Shown piece by piece: positions 9,421 through 12,718 of a stretch of 12,718 nt of DNA (position 1 is its first letter; each line of letters begins with the position of its first letter). A model generated the notes under the pieces. That model worked only from the letters and a program-made list of their open reading frames with translations, ran no database searches and had not been told where the DNA came from. The stretch is from an uncultured Actinomycetes bacterium. Lineage in GTDB: Bacteria > Actinomycetota > Actinomycetes > Nanopelagicales > Nanopelagicaceae. The stretch lies in assembly GCA_903839355.1 (NCBI GenBank), contig CAIMBV010000195.1, forward strand, positions 1-12,718. Reading direction: 5' to 3'. Made by a program: the position numbers and the translations under genes.

Positions 9421-10055
9421 TGGTAAGACCTGCGCTCTGAAGGTGGTGGGACGGTGGCACCCTTGTACTCAACTGGAATTCCCCCGAGTGGATAATCCTT
9501 ACGTTGCGGATGACCAATCCAATCATCGGGCATCAAAATACGTGTAAGTCCTGGATGGCCATCGAAGACCACACCGAACATGTCAAAGGTCTCGCGCTCA
9601 TGCCAGTTGTTACCAGCCCAAATTTCTACCAGCGATGGAACGTGCGGATGTGAATCTGGAACGCTCACTTCAAGTCGAATGCGGCGATTAAAGGTAAGCG
9701 ATAAGAGCGGGTAAACACAGTGTAATTCGCGGTCTTTATCGTTTGGATAGTGAGCGCCATTCACTCCCATGCACATCTCGAATCGAAGCGCAGGATTATC
9801 ACGCAGAACTTGTGCGACGTGAGAGAGGCGATCTGCTTTTACATGGAGCGTGAGTTCGCCTCGATCGACAACGACGCGTTCAATATCTTCACTAAATTGT
9901 GGATAGGCACGCTCGAGTTCATCTGCAATCTCATCAAAATATCCACCATACGGACGGGGAGTTGAATCAGCACTATGAGATGTGCGAACTAAGCCACCAA
10001 AACCTGAGGTATCTCCAGTTCCCTTTACGCCGAATGCGCCGTGATCTTCGCTCAT
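9417..10055 (-). CDS. nuoC: NADH-quinone oxidoreductase subunit C (30 kDa-type)
   Basis: This structural subunit of the connecting arm packs against NuoD and NuoI and carries no cofactor. It has 212 residues. The family signature lies at about 152-200: [17 protein letters not shown], then [20 protein letters not shown], then GGIPVEY. The first 35 residues are glycine- and serine-rich and look disordered; an extended N-terminus is usual in actinobacteria. The ATG at 10055 overlaps the nuoB stop by four bases, which supports this start over any internal methionine. Confidence 0.97.
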   Translation of the reverse strand: MSEDHGAFGVKGTGDTSGFGGLVRTSHSADSTPRPYGGYFDEIADELERAYPQFSEDIERVVVDRGELTLHVKADRLSHVAQVLRDNPALRFEMCMGVNGAHYPNDKDRELHCVYPLLSLTFNRRIRLEVSVPDSHPHVPSLVEIWAGNNWHERETFDMFGVVFDGHPGLTRILMPDDWIGHPQRKDYPLGGIPVEYKGATVPPPSERRSYQ

Positions 10056-10609
10056 TGCTTCAATAGCCCTTGAATTTGGAAGGTTGGCTTTGAAGCGAGC
10101 GCAGCTGCTTCAACTTCGCGAATAATCTCTTCGCGGTTAACGCCCAACTTGGTGTTGCTGATCTGCTCGTGCAACTTAAGAATCGCATCCATCAACATTT
10201 CGGGACGCGGTGGACAACCTGGAAGATAAATATCTACCGGAACAATATGGTCTACACCCTGCACGATGGCGTAATTGTTAAACATTCCACCGGATGAGGC
10301 GCAAGCGCCCATCGAAAGCACCCATTTAGGGCCAGGCATTTGATCATAAATTTGGCGAACAACAGGTGCCATCTTCTGTGAGACGCGACCAGCAACGATC
10401 ATCAAATCTGCTTGACGTGGAGAAGGTCTAAAAACTTCCATTCCAAAACGAGCTAGGTCATAACGACCACCACCCGCTGCCATCATCTCGATAGCGCAGC
10501 ATGCCAATCCGAATGTGACCGGCCAGAGAGAACTCTTGCGCATATAACCAGCCAAACCTTCGACTGTTGATAGCGCAATTCCCGCTGGTAACTGTTCTTC
10601 CAGACCCAT
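10052..10609 (-). CDS. nuoB: NADH-quinone oxidoreductase subunit B (cluster N2 subunit)
   Basis: This subunit carries the terminal [4Fe-4S] cluster N2 and reduces quinone at the interface with NuoD. I chose the ATG at 10609, giving 185 residues that begin [10 protein letters not shown], the usual actinobacterial start. It lies two bases after the nuoA stop. In-frame starts at 10621 and 10642 run into nuoA and add residues not seen in the family. The N2 ligands are the tandem Cys37-Cys38 in [11 protein letters not shown], Cys103 in GACASSGG and Cys132 in [10 protein letters not shown]. The ribosome binding site is weak (a short GGGA stretch near 10617-10620), so translation is probably coupled to nuoA. 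Confidence 0.97.
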   Translation of the reverse strand: MGLEEQLPAGIALSTVEGLAGYMRKSSLWPVTFGLACCAIEMMAAGGGRYDLARFGMEVFRPSPRQADLMIVAGRVSQKMAPVVRQIYDQMPGPKWVLSMGACASSGGMFNNYAIVQGVDHIVPVDIYLPGCPPRPEMLMDAILKLHEQISNTKLGVNREEIIREVEAAALASKPTFQIQGLLKQ

Positions 10610-10611
10610 GG

Positions 10612-10971
10612 TTAATCCCATTCCAATCCGCCGCGTCGCCACACATATGCATATGCGACAAAGACTGTAAGTATGAAGATAACCATTTCAACAAGACCAA
10701 AGAGTCCGAGTTGATTAAAGGAGACGGCCCATGGATATAAGAAGACAATTTCGATATCAAAGACAATAAAGAGCATTGCAGTGAGGAAGTATTTCACTGG
10801 GAAGCGACCGCCACCTGCCGCAACCGGAGATGGTTGGATTCCACACTCATAGGCCTGCGCTTTGGAGCGATTTGCGCGCTTTGGACCGGTAATAGCCGCC
10901 GTTGCGACTGAGAAAGCGGCGAATCCGAAGCCAATCCCGCCGATGGCAAGAATCGGGACGTAAGGATTCAT
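10612..10971 (-). CDS. nuoA: NADH-quinone oxidoreductase subunit A
   Basis: This is the first gene of the operon, a three-helix membrane subunit near the quinone chamber. It has 119 residues, with helices at about 5-27, 61-81 and 88-110. The conserved YECGI motif (41-45) carries Cys43 in the first loop, the position used in active/deactive studies of the mitochondrial homologue ND3. The [12 protein letters not shown] segment (71-82) holds the conserved Asp72 and Glu74. No Shine-Dalgarno sequence precedes the ATG; the nine bases before it read GCTCACAGC. The mRNA may therefore be leaderless or have a very short leader, which is common in actinobacteria. The 83-base gap to the upstream receiver gene contains the probable operon control signals. 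Confidence 0.96.
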   Translation of the reverse strand: MNPYVPILAIGGIGFGFAAFSVATAAITGPKRANRSKAQAYECGIQPSPVAAGGGRFPVKYFLTAMLFIVFDIEIVFLYPWAVSFNQLGLFGLVEMVIFILTVFVAYAYVWRRGGLEWD

Positions 10972-10977
10972 GCTGTG

Positions 10978-10983
10978 AGCATA
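10978..10983 (-). promoter_or_regulatory. Alternative -10 element for a leaderless nuoA transcript
   Basis: On the minus strand this reads TATGCT, four of six matches to TATAAT in the TAnnnT form, and ends six bases before the nuoA ATG. That spacing would put the transcript start at or next to the ATG, which would explain the absence of a ribosome binding site. No convincing -35 hexamer lies 16-18 bases upstream. It competes with the candidate at 11001-11006, and I cannot choose between them from sequence alone. Confidence 0.3.
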
Positions 10984-11000
10984 CGACGGCTCAGGTCGTA
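10982..11000. promoter_or_regulatory. Perfect inverted repeat (6-7-6) in the nuoA upstream region
   Basis: The two arms TACGAC (10982-10987) and GTCGTA (10995-11000) are perfectly complementary, separated by seven bases. It lies between the candidate -10 box at 11001-11006 and the nuoA ATG. In that position it could be a repressor operator over the transcript start or a small hairpin in the leader. There is no following run of U on the minus strand, so it is not an intrinsic terminator. The arms do not match an operator I recognise. A 6-base arm can occur by chance; the position is what makes it notable. Confidence 0.4.
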
Positions 11001-11006
11001 AGAATA
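11001..11006 (-). promoter_or_regulatory. Candidate -10 element of the nuo operon promoter
   Basis: On the minus strand this reads TATTCT, four of six matches to TATAAT. No good -35 hexamer sits 16-18 bases upstream; that position overlaps the CRP-like palindrome at 11012-11027. Such an arrangement would fit an activator-dependent promoter. A start about seven bases downstream would give a leader of roughly 20-25 bases with no ribosome binding site. Confidence 0.3.
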
Positions 11007-11011
11007 GGAGC

Positions 11012-11027
11012 TGTGGCGACAGTCACA
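11012..11027. promoter_or_regulatory. CRP/GlxR-like palindromic site upstream of nuoA
   Basis: The plus strand reads TGTGG-CGACAG-TCACA, equal to TGTGA-N6-CCACA on the other strand. This differs at one arm position from the TGTGA-N6-TCACA consensus of the cAMP receptor protein family; actinobacterial GlxR/Crp uses the same arms. It sits five bases upstream of the candidate -10 box at 11001-11006 and about 48 bases from the nuoA ATG. CRP-family control of respiratory genes is known in actinobacteria. The match is imperfect and no regulator gene is in the window, so this stays a hypothesis. Confidence 0.35.
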
Positions 11028-11054
11028 CCCGCGCAGATAAGGGGTAAACATGCT

Positions 11055-11504
11055 TTAGTGGAGGAGCTCTGCGACCTTAGAACCCAGGGTAAATGGGTCA
11101 ATTGGATGGGAGGTGACGGCATCGGCACCTGACCATTTGGCGAGCCAGCTATCTTGAGCCCGTTGGATGATGACCATTATCGGCGGGCAATCTACGATTT
11201 CATCTTTTAGGCCATGGGCAAGGCCCATACCCCCCTCGGGGACCGCTTCGCCATCGAGAATAAAGAGGTCAACCTTCTTCTTATCCCCCAAGTACTGGCG
11301 GAGGGCGTCGGCGGTAGCAAAGTCCACCACTTTATGTTCCCGATCTTCACCAGGGAGCTTCTTGCCCAAAGCAGCGTTCACAGCGGCACGGACCGTCTGA
11401 TCATCGGAGTAGACCACGATTACGCGTGGCAGCGTGGACCCTTGCAGGGCTGGGTCACCATAAACGGGAGCGGCGTCGACTGAACCGTAAACACTTACTT
11501 CCAT
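11055..11504 (-). CDS. Stand-alone receiver-domain protein (degenerate response regulator) upstream of nuoA
   Basis: This 149-residue protein consists of a short N-terminal extension (1-25) and one CheY-like receiver domain (about 26-149), with no DNA-binding or enzymatic output domain. The strand VIVVYSDD places the acidic pair at Asp34-Asp35. DLFILDGE places the predicted phospho-acceptor at Asp84. The strand after PPIM reads VII where the family has a conserved Thr/Ser (Ile113 here). The usual Lys-Pro is His133-Pro134 in the SHPIDP segment. The acidic pocket is therefore kept while two switch residues are changed. I chose the ATG at 11504 because a -10-like TAGACT lies exactly seven bases upstream, fitting a leaderless mRNA; a GTG at 11558 would add 18 residues and has no ribosome binding site. 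In M. tuberculosis the orphan receiver Rv3143 lies near nuoA and has been reported to act on the Nuo complex by protein contact. An equivalent role here is inference. Confidence 0.85.
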   Translation of the reverse strand: MEVSVYGSVDAAPVYGDPALQGSTLPRVIVVYSDDQTVRAAVNAALGKKLPGEDREHKVVDFATADALRQYLGDKKKVDLFILDGEAVPEGGMGLAHGLKDEIVDCPPIMVIIQRAQDSWLAKWSGADAVTSHPIDPFTLGSKVAELLH

Positions 11505-11511
11505 ATTTAAG

Positions 11512-11540
11512 AGTCTAGTACCAGAGGAGCTGATATTGAA
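11512..11540 (-). promoter_or_regulatory. Leaderless promoter of the receiver-domain gene
   Basis: On the minus strand TTCAAT (11535-11540) and TAGACT (11512-11517) are separated by exactly 17 bases. They match the -35 and -10 consensus at about three or four and four of six positions. The -10 ends seven bases before the ATG at 11504, so transcription should begin at the start codon itself. No Shine-Dalgarno sequence is present, which fits a leaderless actinobacterial mRNA. Read-through from this promoter could also feed the nuo operon, since no terminator is seen after the receiver gene. Confidence 0.45.
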
Positions 11541-11589
11541 GGCACCTTGCGTAACCACTTTGTTATCTTGCTTCGTATCTCGACTGGTT

Positions 11590-12141
11590 TCAGCGGTCGA
11601 TTGCTAGCGAGTCGATCGCGCTCTTGAAATCTGCAAGTGAAGAGGTCTGCTTGTCGCGTATTTTTGCGAGGTCATCCCACAGTCGAACTCTCACTGCGTC
11701 CTCTGCACCTTCTCTCGATATGAAGTCAATCACTTCTTCTTGATTTAACGGCCCACCCTGCATATAGAGCGTCTGGACACTGGCGTGCGAGAGTTTAGAA
11801 AGATAATCATGGTTGGTTGTCACTAAATATCGCTTCGCAGCAACATGCAACCTCACTGGTTCACTCACTGTGGCAGGAAAGCGAGCTTCAATCCATTGTG
11901 CCCCGACAACATCATGATGCATATCAATTCCAGAATCTTGAGCCCCCGGAGCATCATCTACAAGGAGATGACCGATGTCGTGAAGGAGTGAGGCGACAAC
12001 TAAATAATCTGGAGCACCTGCCTCTCGCGCTAAATCACCACATTGCAACATGTGCTCAACAAGTTTTACATCTTCACCTAAATACTCTTCGGCGATTCCA
12101 GTGGTAAAGATAGTTTCAATCTCTTGGTAAACCTTGCTCAT
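11590..12141 (-). CDS. PhnZ-family HD-domain mixed-valent diiron oxygenase
   Basis: This 183-residue single-domain HD protein closely resembles PhnZ, the diiron oxygenase that cleaves the C-P bond of 2-amino-1-hydroxyethylphosphonate to glycine and phosphate. Predicted iron ligands, placed by recalled alignment to PhnZ, are His30 (VEHMLQ), His54-Asp55 (LLHDIGH), His76 (MHHDVVGA), His99 (LHVAAKRYL) and Asp156 (RLWDD). The PhnZ substrate and gating residues are kept as Tyr20 and Glu23 in YLGE and Lys103 in AAKRY. The HVAAKRYLV...QGGP region (99-131) is the strongest family mark. I chose the ATG at 12141 because AAGGAG lies six bases upstream; the in-frame ATG at 12171 has no such site. The gene follows the metallophosphoesterase by 22 bases, so the two are likely co-transcribed. 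The physiological substrate is unknown; TmpB-like or other phosphonate or inositol-type chemistry is possible. Confidence 0.85.
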   Translation of the reverse strand: MSKVYQEIETIFTTGIAEEYLGEDVKLVEHMLQCGDLAREAGAPDYLVVASLLHDIGHLLVDDAPGAQDSGIDMHHDVVGAQWIEARFPATVSEPVRLHVAAKRYLVTTNHDYLSKLSHASVQTLYMQGGPLNQEEVIDFISREGAEDAVRVRLWDDLAKIRDKQTSSLADFKSAIDSLAIDR

Positions 12142-12147
12142 CCGACT

Positions 12148-12153
12148 CTCCTT
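12148..12153 (-). promoter_or_regulatory. Ribosome binding site that fixes the PhnZ-like start
   Basis: The minus strand reads AAGGAG here, six bases before the ATG at 12141. It lies within the in-frame extension that would arise from the alternative ATG at 12171, which has no comparable purine-rich site. This is the main reason for the shorter 183-residue protein. Confidence 0.75.
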
Positions 12154-12163
12154 CGACTCTTCT

Positions 12164-12718
12164 TCAACCATAGGAATCTATTTCGGTCACTCTCCGTGCC
12201 AGCCATAGCTTCAAGAGAAAATCTCTCTCCTCGTCTCTCTGCCAATCATTAGCGGCGAGAATACGTGAGAGACCAGCAAGATTTACTGGACTCTGCAGGT
12301 TGGAGATCGATTCCTCTAAAACGATGGGACTCTGGTGATCAAAGTTTGTTGTGGCGATAACAACATGTGTCTCATCCTCAAAGAACTCGACGAGTCGACC
12401 TTGTTGTGGCCAATCAATTAAAGAGCTTGTCATGATGTGCCAGAAACCAAAACCGTCATGATCTCCTACAAAGCGAATCTCGTTCTCGTGGTTGTGACCT
12501 GCGAGCCAGGCAATGATTCGATCATGTTTAAGCAGTTCCTGAGTTAACTCCTCCACACACACCCGACGATCCATATTGAGCGGGGTGTAGTCGTTATAGA
12601 GAGTGTGCAGCGGATGGTGCGAGAGCAATACAAAATACTGTGGAACTACATCGCTTAAAACTCGCTTTAACCAGAGAAATTGCGACTCATCGAGCGAACC
12701 CTGCCACCCGCCGTGAAC
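12164..12718 (-). CDS. Calcineurin-like metallophosphoesterase (partial, 5' end outside window)
   Basis: The open frame runs from the right edge to the stop at 12164, giving the last 184 residues of a longer protein. Two late motifs of the two-metal phosphoesterase fold are visible: SHHP at fragment residues 33-36 and GHNHEN at 74-79, the GHxH motif. The fragment opens with a GGWQGSLDESQFLWLK segment that precedes a conserved strand (FVLLSHHP). The early metal-binding motifs (DxH, GDxxD, GNHD) must lie beyond the edge. The layout, with an HTLYNDY stretch just after SHHP, recalls the PPA1498-type actinobacterial metallophosphoesterases (TIGR03767), members of which are often exported by the Tat system; I am not certain of this subfamily. 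The substrate is unknown. A TTG at 12628 is only an internal codon and not the start. Confidence 0.85.
   Translation of the reverse strand, partial: VHGGWQGSLDESQFLWLKRVLSDVVPQYFVLLSHHPLHTLYNDYTPLNMDRRVCVEELTQELLKHDRIIAWLAGHNHENEIRFVGDHDGFGFWHIMTSSLIDWPQQGRLVEFFEDETHVVIATTNFDHQSPIVLEESISNLQSPVNLAGLSRILAANDWQRDEERDFLLKLWLARRVTEIDSYG

Noticed and set aside
10610..10642. Longer nuoB starts at 10621 or 10642
   Set aside because: Both overlap nuoA. The family usually starts MGLEE, which is encoded from 10609.
11580..11600. Imperfect inverted repeat (TCGAC...GTCGA) spanning the stop of the PhnZ-like gene, a possible terminator
   Set aside because: The minus-strand stem has an A-C mismatch and a 7-base loop, and no run of U follows. 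It is too weak to call an intrinsic terminator.
12142..12171. Longer start of the PhnZ-like gene at 12171, overlapping the phosphoesterase stop
   Set aside because: It has no ribosome binding site, while AAGGAG precedes the ATG at 12141 at the ideal distance.
12164..12628. The metallophosphoesterase frame starting at a TTG at 12628, read as a full small gene
   Set aside because: The frame stays open to the right edge with sensible sequence before this codon, and the early metal-binding motifs would be missing. The gene is cut by the window, not short.
1..12718. Search by eye for tRNA, rRNA, CRISPR repeats, insertion sequences and phage genes
   Set aside because: None was seen. The window is packed with minus-strand protein genes, and the only gene-free stretches are two gaps of about 85 bases and one of 22.

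Overview
This window is almost entirely the proximal part of a bacterial complex I operon, read on the minus strand. It runs from nuoA (start 10971) leftwards through nuoB, C, D, E, F, G, H, I, J and K to a nuoL cut by the left edge. nuoM and nuoN presumably follow outside. The gene order, the protein signatures (NuoB starting MGLEEQLP, an N7-type cysteine set in NuoG, a long cytosolic tail on NuoJ with a PGVYARHNAVD-type motif) and TAnnnT-like -10 elements without ribosome binding sites point to an actinobacterium. The moderate base composition and very tight packing fit a streamlined aquatic lineage such as the freshwater Nanopelagicales (acI) group. That placement is inference.

Region 1-10971 is the nuo operon. 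Every one of its eleven gene junctions lies between an 8-base overlap and a 2-base gap (ATGA, TAATG and TAA-ATG types), so the operon is probably one translationally coupled mRNA. NuoE, F and G form the NADH-oxidising module. NuoB, C, D and I carry electrons through the connecting arm to quinone. NuoA, H, J, K and L are membrane subunits, with L and K belonging to the proton-pumping chain. All cofactor ligands I could look for are present, so this should be an active, NADH-driven, proton-pumping complex.

Region 10972-11054 is an 83-base control region upstream of nuoA. It holds a CRP/GlxR-like palindrome, a candidate -10 box and a perfect 6-7-6 inverted repeat. nuoA has no Shine-Dalgarno sequence.

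Region 11055-11504 encodes a stand-alone receiver-domain protein that keeps the acidic pocket but has lost the conserved Thr/Ser and Lys switch residues. Its placement next to nuoA recalls the orphan regulator Rv3143 of Mycobacterium tuberculosis. It seems to have its own leaderless promoter.

Region 11590-12718 holds two tightly spaced genes: a PhnZ-family mixed-valent diiron HD-domain oxygenase with a complete set of predicted ligands, and the C-terminal part of a calcineurin-like metallophosphoesterase cut by the right edge. Together they suggest a small phosphonate or phosphoester catabolic cassette whose first gene or genes lie outside the window. This pair and the nuoA control region are the least ordinary parts of the window. 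No RNA genes, mobile elements, CRISPR arrays or clear intrinsic terminators were seen.
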